From Marinomonas arctica (GTDB lineage: Bacteria; Pseudomonadota; Gammaproteobacteria; Pseudomonadales; Marinomonadaceae), in contig NZ_QHJF01000017.1 in the NCBI RefSeq assembly GCF_003259225.1, forward strand, positions 62,001 to 126,000: a stretch of DNA of 64,000 bases, in the 5' to 3' direction. The notes beneath the pieces were generated by a model. The model did not search any database. It worked only from the letters and a program-made list of their open reading frames with translations, and had not been told where the DNA came from. Numbering within the stretch: position 1 is the stretch's first letter; every line of letters begins with the position of its first letter. This document shows positions 35,193-44,018 of the stretch, piece by piece. The position numbers and the translations under genes are program-made.

Positions 35193-35690
35193 TTAGTCGA
35201 TACCCTTCAAATGGTAGTTCTTTTGTTCCTCAAATTTTGCTTTTGCAAATTTTTTGTGACTTTCAAGTTTAGGTTGTTTCATCCACTGTTGATTGTGTTT
35301 ATCCAGACTTGTGGTTGTGACGTCATTAGCATGAACTGTAGTTATGTCATTAGATCTCGTTACAGAAGTTATACGTCCCACGTTAATACTCGTATTCAAT
35401 GTGCTTTGATTACCCACTAATGTCCTATTTAGATGTTGTTGTTGTGATATTGACCAATCGTCAGCGGCTGTGAACCCTCCATGTTTTTGACCATGGCTAT
35501 GAAAGTGTTTATTTAGTGACTCTTTACTCATGTGCGACATGGTGTTAGGTATCTTAGTATCACCAGTTTTTATCCATTTCCCGCTCAGCATTTCATAGTG
35601 GTAATTTCGTTTTGGTGTGAAGTTTAAGCTGAGTGTACCTGCTTTATTTTCGATCTGTTGTAAACTCTTTTTAGCTGAAAATCGGAGCAT
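35193..35690 (-). CDS. Unknown small protein, last gene of the T6SS small-gene array
   Basis: A 165-residue protein. ATG at 35690 has an AGGAGG box 8 bases upstream; the longer frame to 35708 is not needed. Basic and polar, with F-H-S-H-G-Q-K-H-G-G-F in the middle, a Thr/Ser/Asn-rich stretch (about 90-130) and a Lys-rich C-terminal helix. No signal peptide or membrane helix. Family not recognised. It is in line with three other unrecognised genes on the same strand between tssA and the gene-poor stretch. Confidence 0.55.
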   Translation of the reverse strand: MLRFSAKKSLQQIENKAGTLSLNFTPKRNYHYEMLSGKWIKTGDTKIPNTMSHMSKESLNKHFHSHGQKHGGFTAADDWSISQQQHLNRTLVGNQSTLNTSINVGRITSVTRSNDITTVHANDVTTTSLDKHNQQWMKQPKLESHKKFAKAKFEEQKNYHLKGID

Positions 35691-35889
35691 GAAATGCCCT
35701 CCTGTCATTGTTTTTTTTTTATTTTTCTATATTCATATCGTCTAGAACTTTATGGTTTATCCATTTATCATTTTCTTATTCATGTGGCTTTAGTAGTGAT
35801 TCACTGTTTTTTGGTATAATGGTGACATTTGTAATCAAGTCAAAAACTCTAACCCTCTAAACCCACCCGATATGCCATCCCAAAAATGG

Positions 35890-35920
35890 TCTTCGCAAGC
35901 TGACTATTCAAACTCTGTTC
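35890..35920 (+). repeat. 31-base dispersed repeat, copy 2
   Basis: Begins TCTTCGCAAGCTGACTATTC, 29 of 31 bases the same as the copy at 35034. It lies in the 358-base gap between the array's third and fourth genes, where nothing else was recognised. Confidence 0.7.
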
Positions 35921-36048
35921 ATTATCCGCACCACTTGCCTTGAAATTGATGGCACGTTTTACACAGCATCGACAGCAATACCTAGAAAAAACCAATCTGT
36001 TGATATAAAAATGTGTAGCACAGTATTGGTATCTTGAACCTTAGCAAG

Positions 36049-36410
36049 TCAGAAGGTACCACTGGTAATACCCGACAACGCTTCTCTTGAATACTCGTTA
36101 TCAGCAAAATATCCTTGATTTCCTACCACTGCATTTTGTGCGGAAAAATGTGCCACTGGCCTTCTAAACGGGGTAATAGCCATTGCAAAAACATCAAGTC
36201 GAGTGACAGGAGTAGTAGAGTTCCAAAGAGCATGATTTTCCTGTGACACAAAATTCCCAACATGTTGTGGTGTCTTGGCTGATTAAGAGACACACTGCTT
36301 AGGCGTCCATAATGTTCTTTGATCCTAGAAGATTGACCTATCGTAGCACCAAAAAAACCGGATGCAGCATCTCTGAGCGATTGTATTTTCGGATATTCTT
36401 TACTAGACAT
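36049..36410 (-). pseudogene. Small T6SS-array gene interrupted by a frameshift
   Basis: The ATG at 36410 has an AAGGA box 8 bases upstream and opens a frame (M-S-S-K-E-Y-P-K-I-Q) that after about 45 residues runs into a hydrophobic, unlikely tail. A second frame, open from a stop near 36285 and read through to 36049, continues with protein-like sequence (T-P-Q-H-V-G-N-F-V-S-Q-E-N-H-A-L-W and a hydrophilic end). A single base change in length near 36265-36285 would join them into one product of about 120 residues. It may be a decayed gene or a sequencing error. Family not recognised. Confidence 0.5.
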
Positions 36411-36460
36411 AACAATTATCCTTCTAGATAAATGATGGTAACTTTTTCAAATTTAGGGGT

Positions 36461-36570
36461 TATCAAAAGCTATTATCTCTGGTTTATAAGTCTTCAATTA
36501 TCAACCACCCCTTATTCACCATACGTTATTCGCTTACTCTAGTTTCTTGATCTGACCCAAATTTTGACAA
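36461..36570 (-). repeat. Spacer repeat of the small-gene array, copy A
   Basis: Lies between the stop of the 174-aa gene and the start of the frameshifted gene. It shares with copy B the blocks TATAAGTCTTCAATTATCAA, CTTATTCACCAT and AGTTTCTTGATCTGAC in the same order and spacing. Confidence 0.8.
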
Positions 36571-36574
36571 CTGA

Positions 36575-37099
36575 TTACTTTGATGCCTTTACGGCACGCT
36601 TCTCAGTATCGTCATAACCTGTGGCGCGGGTACGTTCTTCTAAGGCCTTCCGACTATCTACACTCAGTGCTCGATAACGTGTTTCACCGTTAGCACTCAC
36701 TTTTTGGTGTGATGCTTCGGCTCTTTTTCCTGGACCGTCACTCCAATGCACATGAAATTGTGCCGCACGATCTCGTCCGTGTGACCCCTTCACGGGGTCA
36801 GCTGATAATTCATATGACGTCTGTCGTCCTTGAGATCCAGATCCAGTTATGTCCTTGGCAACTATATTAGTATTAGGATCTGCTGGATTGATAGTCTGGT
36901 TAATTTTTAGACCGTGCGAAGCTGGGTTTGTCGTGATAACTACGTGGTGTACTGGTTCGGTTCTAGATTCAGATTTTGCCTTTGCAAGGCTGGCGAATTT
37001 CTCCGTTCTCTCGCGATCATGGTCATGTTGACCAGTCCGAGCTTCTTCTATATGTTTTTCTTGTGCTTTATCGCGTTTTTTCTTTGCATTTCGATTCAT
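36575..37099 (-). CDS. Unknown highly charged protein of the T6SS small-gene array
   Basis: A 174-residue protein. GAGG box 10 bases before the ATG. The first 55 residues are almost all charged (K-K-K-R-D-K-A-Q-E-K-H-I-E-E-A-R), likely a helix. The rest is polar and Gly/Ser/Thr-rich with H-G-R-D-R-A-A-Q-F-H-V-H-W-S-D-G-P-G-K near residue 110, which could be a small beta domain with clustered His. No signal peptide. Family not recognised. Confidence 0.6.
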   Translation of the reverse strand: MNRNAKKKRDKAQEKHIEEARTGQHDHDRERTEKFASLAKAKSESRTEPVHHVVITTNPASHGLKINQTINPADPNTNIVAKDITGSGSQGRQTSYELSADPVKGSHGRDRAAQFHVHWSDGPGKRAEASHQKVSANGETRYRALSVDSRKALEERTRATGYDDTEKRAVKASK

Positions 37100-37136
37100 G
37101 ATTATTTGCCTCTTTGGGCTTCAAATTTGGGGCTCA

Positions 37137-37243
37137 GATCAAAAACTATTCTCTCTGGGTTATAAGTCTTCAATTATCAACAAATCTTATTCACCATGCG
37201 CTATTCATATTCTCTAGTTTCTTGATCTGACACCAATTTTCAA
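37137..37243 (-). repeat. Spacer repeat of the small-gene array, copy B
   Basis: Between the 145-aa gene, whose last codons it touches, and the 174-aa gene. Highly similar to copy A over its full length. Confidence 0.8.
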
Positions 37244-37677
37244 ATTGGTTTTTCCCATGTAGCAGTCATTCTTTTTGACGTTGCATGTAGCCCCACGGGA
37301 TCACCGACAAAAGAAGGAGCTAACGCATTTCGTGCATTCTCATATTGATTCATTTCCGGTGTATACCCTACTCTTTCATAAAAGGGTTGAGCTGTTGGAG
37401 CTGTGTTTGAAGTTTGGACTTTTGTTGCTCCGGAACGTGCGGCTAAGGCTTCAACAGCTGTCATTAGCCCAGTACCAACACCGGCTACATGTGCACCAGT
37501 TGCTCCTGAAGTATTCGTAAGCGAAGATACAGTAGTGACTCTATTGGTTGCACTGTGGTGATATTGAGCAGAGCCAACTTCGCGTGAACTAAATAACCCT
37601 GTGCTAACGTTACCTGTAATGGTTCCACTGAAACTACCAGAACGTGATCGACTAGTTACTTGATTTCTTGTATTCAT
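37240..37677 (-). CDS. Small GNAT-like protein of the T6SS array
   Basis: A 145-residue protein. ATG at 37677 has a GGAG box 8 bases upstream. The N-terminal 70 residues are Ser/Thr/Gly-rich (S-R-S-R-S-G-S-F-S-G-T-I-T-G-N). The following segment G-T-G-L-M-T-A-V-E-A-L-A-A-R-S-G-A-T-K and F-Y-E-R-V-G-Y-T-P matches the end of motif A and motif B of GNAT acetyltransferases, but the core strands before them are missing, so it may be a truncated or remodelled domain. First gene after the sigma-54 promoter at 37851. Confidence 0.55.
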   Translation of the reverse strand: MNTRNQVTSRSRSGSFSGTITGNVSTGLFSSREVGSAQYHHSATNRVTTVSSLTNTSGATGAHVAGVGTGLMTAVEALAARSGATKVQTSNTAPTAQPFYERVGYTPEMNQYENARNALAPSFVGDPVGLHATSKRMTATWEKPI

Positions 37678-37731
37678 TCTTATGCTCCATAACGAACCTG
37701 AGAGGTACAATATTTGCTAATGAAGGGTCCG

Positions 37732-37838
37732 AGCAAAAACTCACCCCTCCACGTTATAAGCCTTTCTGTGTTAATTAACCCATTAGGTTCAAAAATTTTA
37801 CCGTATCTACAGTTTCTTGATCTGACCCTAATTTTCAC
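37732..37838 (-). repeat. Spacer repeat of the small-gene array, copy C
   Basis: Between the sigma-54 promoter at 37851 and the first array gene. It keeps the AGTTTCTTGATCTGAC block, TTATAAG and CAAAAACT, but the middle has diverged from copies A and B. Confidence 0.65.
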
Positions 37839-37850
37839 TTTCATTAGTTT

Positions 37851-37866
37851 TGCAATAAGATTGCCA
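37851..37866 (-). promoter_or_regulatory. Sigma-54 promoter of the small-gene array
   Basis: Minus strand TGGCAATCTTATTGCA: GG-N10-GC with a perfect TTGCA -12 element. It is 174 bases before the ATG at 37677. Confidence 0.82.
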
Positions 37867-37950
37867 ATTTAAGAATTCGGCATAAAAAATAAAAACCTTT
37901 ATTTTTCAATTCACTAAAACCAAAACCGCTCTAACTTTATTCTATTGGCT

Positions 37951-37974
37951 GGGTTGTTCTTTACCCAATTGGGT
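37951..37974. promoter_or_regulatory. Putative activator binding cluster of the small-gene array
   Basis: GGGT-N8-ACCC-N4-GGGT. The core ACCCAATTGGGT (37963-37974) is a perfect 12-bp palindrome, the best of the set. It lies 85 to 97 bases beyond the -24 element and just after the tssA stop. Confidence 0.72.
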
Positions 37975-37978
37975 TGGA

Positions 37979-39136
37979 TTAATTCCCTCCCTGTCCTTCA
38001 ATGCCCATAATTTCAAACACGTTGATCTGACCACCTTTTTGTAGAAAAATTTCTCGATACAGTTCTGGTGCACTGAGTTTTCCCCAGTCGCAGGCGGTGT
38101 AAATAAGGTAAGGCACCATGGAGTGTGGGTCGTCTTTGATTAGGAAGTCAGCCGCCCTGCGCAGAGATGCAAAAGCGTCATCACGGGTGAGCAGAACACC
38201 ATTAGACCTTTCTCCATTACCTCCTTCTCCATCACCTCCGCTACCGTTATTATGGCCTGCGCCATTCTCAGACTCCCCATCGCCATTCATATCCGCACCA
38301 TTATCTTCGCCTATTAGCTGACTACTAAAAGACACACCCCGACGAGTAAGCTCTTGATGTAAAGTGTCGTTTATTTGGTGCAAAACACCTTTGATATCAC
38401 TAAAGCTTGGACTCGCATCACCACAACAGTCGTCTAACCATTTTTGTAGCCGCTCTAATGATTGCAATGCGTCCTCTAATTGGCTAATAAGAGCCAAAAA
38501 ATACTCTGTATCGGTAGCGGCCAAACGTTGTTTAAAATCTTGGCTGGTTGGGCCTTTCCAAGGCGATTTGAGTTGATTTTGTTTTTTTAATTTTTCAAAA
38601 TGTTGGGCATTTTCCCAATCATTCCAGCTCAATTCTTCGCCATCTAGATTCGTTTCAGTCATGGCTAAACTTTTGATAATGGGGGTGAGTTTGTCGTTAA
38701 TCCAATTAAGAGGGTTGGTTCGAAACTCCAAGTCGCCATCTAGCATTTTTGGGTGCATGTCTGCCCAATAGATTTCGCACATTTGTTGTATTAATAAAGC
38801 CGCTGGGGCGATGCCTCCTATACCTTCTAAATGCAAATTCGCTTCAAACAGCCAAATACCTAGCTGTAAATCTTTGCTTTTTTCAGCCAAGGCATTAAGA
38901 GCAATATTTTTAACTTGCGACCAGTCGGCTGTTTTAAATTCATAGGTCCAAACCCCCATCGGCAAAGTCGGATCGTCGGCCTTACGAGCTTCTTTAATAC
39001 TAGAATACACACCATTATGGCGTACCGACGCACCCACCCTTTCCTCTCCTATTGGCGCCATTAATTGGGTGAGCGTATAGCCCATGTGAAATTGCATGTA
39101 GGCATCGGGGGAATGGGTAGCCGCTTCGAATCTCAT
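37979..39136 (-). CDS. tssA: T6SS protein TssA
   Basis: A 385-residue TssA. The ImpA N-terminal domain is at about 25-150 (G-E-E-R-V-G-A-S-V-R, P-T-L-P-M-G-V-W-T-Y-E-F-K, and N-L-H-L-E-G-I-G-G-I-A). A Gly/Asn-rich linker of about 35 residues (about 280-315) leads to a C-terminal helical part (A-F-A-S-L-R-R-A-A-D-F-L). TssA organises baseplate and sheath assembly. AGGA box 8 bases before the ATG. Last gene of the core operon. Confidence 0.9.
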   Translation of the reverse strand: MRFEAATHSPDAYMQFHMGYTLTQLMAPIGEERVGASVRHNGVYSSIKEARKADDPTLPMGVWTYEFKTADWSQVKNIALNALAEKSKDLQLGIWLFEANLHLEGIGGIAPAALLIQQMCEIYWADMHPKMLDGDLEFRTNPLNWINDKLTPIIKSLAMTETNLDGEELSWNDWENAQHFEKLKKQNQLKSPWKGPTSQDFKQRLAATDTEYFLALISQLEDALQSLERLQKWLDDCCGDASPSFSDIKGVLHQINDTLHQELTRRGVSFSSQLIGEDNGADMNGDGESENGAGHNNGSGGDGEGGNGERSNGVLLTRDDAFASLRRAADFLIKDDPHSMVPYLIYTACDWGKLSAPELYREIFLQKGGQINVFEIMGIEGQGGN

Positions 39137-39195
39137 AATGGGTTCCTATTTTAATCCTGTCACTATTCAGTATTTGATCATTGGTTATTTAACTA

Positions 39196-42100
39196 TTAAT
39201 CATTTAACCCCGGCGCCTGAGTGGGAAAATGGCGCGGTAAAACAATGGCATGCTGCTCACCTTTGTCATCACTAACAAACGCTTGTACCAATAAGTTTGA
39301 TCGACTGACATACGCGGGTTCTTCGAGATACACTCGCTCACCTTTTACCCCCACAGGGACGTAAAACGACAACATACTCTCATTGTCTAATTCGGCAGAA
39401 TCGCTAGCGTATAACGTCAGCCACTCAAACAACCCCCATGAACCTCGGCTGACAAAACTTGCGGTTAATGCTTTTGCTGTCCCCAATTGCGTGGGATCAG
39501 AATGAATACCGGGTAAGCCAATGGGCAAATAGGCTGAGCCGGTCGCCCAGCGTAAATCCAATTGCATGCGACTGCCGGGTGACCAAATGATAGTGTTATT
39601 GCCATTAGGGAAAAGCGCCTGTGTTCGACCACTTTGTAAGACCCATTCAATAATCTGATTACTGCCTTCTGAAGCCTTTAATAAATCACCTTGGGCGTCA
39701 AAAGTGACCTGCATGTGAACTTGCCACTGTTTATTCTTGGCTTGCCAAGTTTGAGCGAAGAAATCATCGATCACATTCATCTGCTCGATAAATTCACGCC
39801 AAGACGCTGGAATACTGCCGTCTTTTTGGTTTTGTTTATCCAGATCAGCTAAGAGATTTTCTGACTTTTCATGGTAGTCTTTGAGAAACGCCTGCAACGC
39901 TTTCGAGTTCAAATCCTGGTTACCGGCTTGGTGTATCTCAGCAAATGGATACCGACCAGCAACCTCTTGGTTGAAGCGTTCAGCTAAATATGTATAGCGT
40001 GCAACTAGGGCTTTTTTATCGGCACTGCTACAATGCAAACCAACCTGCTGCTCTATTTGTTCACGACGTTTAGCAAACCAACTTCCAGAACTGTGTGTTG
40101 CATCAAAATATTCACTCTGTGGGCATTGGCTATTGGAAATATCGGCCAGTTTTTGAGTGACCAGATCATTCAATAAGACAACCTGATTATTAGGCTCACC
40201 ACGCTCAAAGCGCCCTAAATCTTGCAAAGTAGCCATCCATATTTGTACTTTAGGATCGCTTAACCCTGTGTCACTGTTTTGCAAGTATTGCAATAATGGC
40301 TGAGCATAATTAAACGCAAAATAGCTCATTTTTTGCTGCTGATTGGTCAAATAAAGTTCAGCCTGCTTATCATCCTGAATGTTAAACATTGCCTGAGCAA
40401 AATCTGGCTTTTGCCATTGAGGAAAAGGCAAAGGCTGATAGAGTTGATAATCACTCACCAGCCTGTCCAATTGAGTCAGCTGCTGCAAAATGAACTTCTG
40501 CACTTGTTGGTTAAGCCTTAAAACATTGCTGGTATCACCAAGTTGTTGAAGAAGTATCTGAATTTGTAACAGGAGCTCTTGAACCTGCTTAAAACTATTC
40601 ACGGCGTCTGCGACACTTCTTTCACGATAATCAATAAGATCATTGACTGGTTTTGGCGCTTTTATGCGTTGGGCAGGTCGTATCATGGCTGCACTTAATA
40701 AGCGCTCTGTGACTTGTTGTAAACGCACATCCAAGGCACTGTTAAATAACGCAGTGTCTCCATGCTCATCAGTGAATTGTTGATAATTCACTAAAACATC
40801 AATCAGTTGTTGCAAAGGCGCTTGCTGCCATTGATCAACACCTTCAGATGAATCTATCACTGGAGGATAGCTGTCTTTTACAAAAGACAGCTCTGTAATA
40901 GCCTCGACCTTTTCGGCTAATTTTTGCAGCTCAGGTGTTTTTATCAATAGCCCTTTGGGGCCAAACTCAAACAACGCCCCAAAAGGAGCAAAACTTAACT
41001 CGGCAAAGCTTTCTCGCACGATTTGATCACACGATTGTGGCGAAAAGCGCTCGGCTAATTGCTCTAATTGACGACTGTCAAAACCATGCACTACCAGTTC
41101 TTGGCGTAATGTATTCATTTGTTCGGCAATGCGGCCACAAGGACTAGTGCTGTTCGAGTTTGCAAGCCAATCATTGCTTGTCTTGACGCTCCATTGCCTT
41201 AACTTTTTATAATCTTGGATGACCGTAGACGCTGGCAAACGCCGATCTCTCGCCATCCAAACAGTCTGGGCATTGAAAGCTTCTAGTGGTGCTAGGGGAA
41301 TATTTTCAGCATGTTGCAATAAAGCAATTTGTAGCTCGCCTGTGAGCGTTTCTAAAAATTGCGTACTAAGCTGACGGCTTACTAAGGATTCGTCGTTACG
41401 CATCCAACTAGGACTGTACTCGGCTCGACGTACCGCCCCAACAATAAGGTCACTGGCAAAATTAATACTATTGGGTACCGGGTTGTCATACAGATAATTA
41501 AGTAACTTAGCTAATGCCGTACTTAACCCGCGATTATTTTTTAATGGACCTGCGAGTGTTTCAAATGACGCTTGCTCGTTTTCAAATTCAATTAAATTTT
41601 GCTGGTAATCCTCTAGCTGTTGAGACAATGCCTGATAATTACCCACTGCCAAAGGGGTTTGTGTTGCCAACAGCAGAGCATCAGCTCTTTGCTTTAATCG
41701 GCACTCCAGAGCAATAAAAAGGTTTTTTTCGAGCAAATGCTGCGCTACCAATTGCTGTTTTTCTACCTCGATCATGTCCAACCAAGACAACGGCATAGAT
41801 ATCGTCAACAAACGCTCACCAACATCACTCAAACCTTGCATGAGCCTAAAAGTATCGGCGCCTTGAGCACTACAATCTACCAACATAGAATGAAGTTGTT
41901 TGAGTTTATCTTGACTAAAAGTATTAAATTGAACGACACGAGTAACATCGAACACAAACAGCAAAGACATTACCAATGCAGTAGCCAAAACCCCAATCTG
42001 AAATTGTCGTAACACTTTATTATTAGAAAATCGACGTTTTTCTAATATGGAGCTAAGGTGTTTTTCTGCAAAGATTTTTTGTTGAAAAACATCTTCAATA

Positions 42101-43284
42101 AAGGCCGTTTTATCGTCTAACTGCCCACAAAAATAAATACCTCTAAGGGGTAAAGCCTCTTGTAAGCTGCTACGAACAAAAGTCGACGCCATCACTTTTG
42201 TAAGCGGCTGCTGCAAAGCTGAAAATTGGTGTATGAAGAGCATAAACCTGTCTATGTCGGCTATCTCTTCACCACCGGATGCCACTTGCAGCTGAGTAAT
42301 TTGTAAAGACGCCAATAATTGCGTAAACGCTTCGTGTATCCACTCGACATTAAATGCGGTTTCTAGGCGATACGGATTTGACCAACCGATCATCTGCTGT
42401 TTAACCTTATCATCTTGTGCTTTCCAGAAAGCTGGAAAGCCTTCAATGCGATCACATTGCGTGATAAAGACATAAACAGGCAGCACAAAACCCGTCTTCT
42501 TTTGAGTTTTCCAAAGTTGTTGAAACAGCTGTTCGCCAAGCTCTTCTAATGCTGCCGGCGCATCTGGATGCAGTAGAGATTCTGCAGAAATACATAAAAT
42601 AATCTTATCAAGGGCACGCTCTGGGCGATACCAATTGAGTTGCTCAAGGTTATCATCCAAGGTATCGATTGAAGATTCGATGACCACACCATGGTCAAAA
42701 AAATGCCACCCACTAGCCGCGGTTAATAAGCGCTTCTCTCTTGGTAACAATTGTGCTCGCTTACCTTGTTTAATAGATTGCACTAATTGGCTTTTACCGC
42801 TCTGTTCCTGACCAATTATAAGCGACCACTCTACTTGATAGCGCCATTCTCGTTGAGTTGTTAAATACTCTATCGCATTCACTGCGCGACGTATTTGAGC
42901 CATACCAACGAGCTGGCGATAACTTTTCTTCTTATTTTTTGGTTTTTCTTTTCCTCTAAATTTTTTAATCAACCAAAGCACTGGCATACTAAAAAGATCA
43001 ACCAGCCATGACATAAGCCGAACCAAAGACTTGGTCAGTAACAGCAACCATTTAGAGCCTTTTTTAATCAACCATAATCCTACCCCAACGACAATGATCA
43101 CTAATAAGATGAGGCCAATCATTTGCCAAAGAGGATCCTGCCAAATCGGTTTAAGCTGCTCAATCAAAGGGGATAATCGCGCCACAAGACTTTGATACAA
43201 TCGCTCTACTTGCAGAGTAATACGATCAAATTTTGAAAGAGATTGCTCTATCCAACGTATCATTCCAGTTAGGTCAGTAGCCAT
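39196..43284 (-). CDS. tssM: T6SS membrane complex protein TssM (IcmF)
   Basis: A 1362-residue inner-membrane protein, large for the family. Two membrane segments lie near the N-terminus (about 53-73 and 77-107), a P-loop GQEQSGKS at 158-165, a third membrane segment near 430-450 (V-L-A-T-A-L-V-M-S-L-L-F-V-F), then the periplasmic part ending in the IcmF C-terminal domain. It forms the trans-envelope channel with TssL and TssJ. It overlaps tssL by 16 bases. Confidence 0.93.
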   Translation of the reverse strand: MATDLTGMIRWIEQSLSKFDRITLQVERLYQSLVARLSPLIEQLKPIWQDPLWQMIGLILLVIIVVGVGLWLIKKGSKWLLLLTKSLVRLMSWLVDLFSMPVLWLIKKFRGKEKPKNKKKSYRQLVGMAQIRRAVNAIEYLTTQREWRYQVEWSLIIGQEQSGKSQLVQSIKQGKRAQLLPREKRLLTAASGWHFFDHGVVIESSIDTLDDNLEQLNWYRPERALDKIILCISAESLLHPDAPAALEELGEQLFQQLWKTQKKTGFVLPVYVFITQCDRIEGFPAFWKAQDDKVKQQMIGWSNPYRLETAFNVEWIHEAFTQLLASLQITQLQVASGGEEIADIDRFMLFIHQFSALQQPLTKVMASTFVRSSLQEALPLRGIYFCGQLDDKTAFIEDVFQQKIFAEKHLSSILEKRRFSNNKVLRQFQIGVLATALVMSLLFVFDVTRVVQFNTFSQDKLKQLHSMLVDCSAQGADTFRLMQGLSDVGERLLTISMPLSWLDMIEVEKQQLVAQHLLEKNLFIALECRLKQRADALLLATQTPLAVGNYQALSQQLEDYQQNLIEFENEQASFETLAGPLKNNRGLSTALAKLLNYLYDNPVPNSINFASDLIVGAVRRAEYSPSWMRNDESLVSRQLSTQFLETLTGELQIALLQHAENIPLAPLEAFNAQTVWMARDRRLPASTVIQDYKKLRQWSVKTSNDWLANSNSTSPCGRIAEQMNTLRQELVVHGFDSRQLEQLAERFSPQSCDQIVRESFAELSFAPFGALFEFGPKGLLIKTPELQKLAEKVEAITELSFVKDSYPPVIDSSEGVDQWQQAPLQQLIDVLVNYQQFTDEHGDTALFNSALDVRLQQVTERLLSAAMIRPAQRIKAPKPVNDLIDYRERSVADAVNSFKQVQELLLQIQILLQQLGDTSNVLRLNQQVQKFILQQLTQLDRLVSDYQLYQPLPFPQWQKPDFAQAMFNIQDDKQAELYLTNQQQKMSYFAFNYAQPLLQYLQNSDTGLSDPKVQIWMATLQDLGRFERGEPNNQVVLLNDLVTQKLADISNSQCPQSEYFDATHSSGSWFAKRREQIEQQVGLHCSSADKKALVARYTYLAERFNQEVAGRYPFAEIHQAGNQDLNSKALQAFLKDYHEKSENLLADLDKQNQKDGSIPASWREFIEQMNVIDDFFAQTWQAKNKQWQVHMQVTFDAQGDLLKASEGSNQIIEWVLQSGRTQALFPNGNNTIIWSPGSRMQLDLRWATGSAYLPIGLPGIHSDPTQLGTAKALTASFVSRGSWGLFEWLTLYASDSAELDNESMLSFYVPVGVKGERVYLEEPAYVSRSNLLVQAFVSDDKGEQHAIVLPRHFPTQAPGLND

Positions 43285-44018
43285 TTTTCAAGCCCCTGAT
43301 TCAATAACAACCACACCACTGCCCCTATTAAAAAATACAGGCTAATACTGTAAACAGTCCAACGATACCAATTCGATAATGGGGCGAGACGCTGCTCATA
43401 TTGTGACGCCATGCAATGTTCATAAGCTTGAACATGGATATACTGAGCAGCTATAGGTTGATGTTGAGTGATAATTTTAAATAACTTATGGCGATAGACT
43501 TCTAATATGGGCTCTTTATCGCGATAACGCCCAGCAAAGCCGAGCCGCAGCGCAAGCAAATATACGGCACACAGCTGTACTTCAAGTTGATCATATTTGC
43601 CATGGGCTAAAAGAGTATTTAAATGCCTATAAAAGGTACCACCAGCTGAGCAACTATCATAAAAATGCTCCTCTAATAATACCCGCTGCCAATAATCTCG
43701 CCCTGTCCAATCTAATTCAATAATAAATAATTCATCAGCAAGGGCTACCATAGCAAAACAAGCTTGATCTAATAACACTTGCTGCCTTTCAGTCAATTTA
43801 TCTCGCCAATACAAACGCTTATCACCCAGCCATTGGCTCAGGTGTAAACTAATGGCGGTCGCTATTTCTTCGTCATTAGGCATAGCCTGAAGTTTCAGGA
43901 TTTTTTTTGCTTCTAAGGCCAACTGATCATGATTAATCCAACGCTTAACCATAGCAATCTGCTGATAAAACTGATTCATCAAATTAACAAGATTGAAGTC
44001 TGTTCTGGCCATCGTCAT
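43269..44018 (-). CDS. tssL: T6SS protein TssL (DotU)
   Basis: A 249-residue DotU-family protein. The cytoplasmic domain has F-A-M-V-A-L-A-D-E-L-F near residue 90 and L-R-L-G-F-A-G-R-Y-R near 165, both typical; a single C-terminal membrane helix (about 222-243) anchors it. No peptidoglycan-binding extension. ATGA overlap with tssK. Confidence 0.93.
   Translation of the reverse strand: MTMARTDFNLVNLMNQFYQQIAMVKRWINHDQLALEAKKILKLQAMPNDEEIATAISLHLSQWLGDKRLYWRDKLTERQQVLLDQACFAMVALADELFIIELDWTGRDYWQRVLLEEHFYDSCSAGGTFYRHLNTLLAHGKYDQLEVQLCAVYLLALRLGFAGRYRDKEPILEVYRHKLFKIITQHQPIAAQYIHVQAYEHCMASQYEQRLAPLSNWYRWTVYSISLYFLIGAVVWLLLNQGLEKWLLT

Noticed and set aside
36240..36290. Programmed frameshifting in the 36049-36410 gene
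   Set aside because: No slippery heptamer or clear downstream structure was seen; ordinary mutation or sequencing error is simpler.
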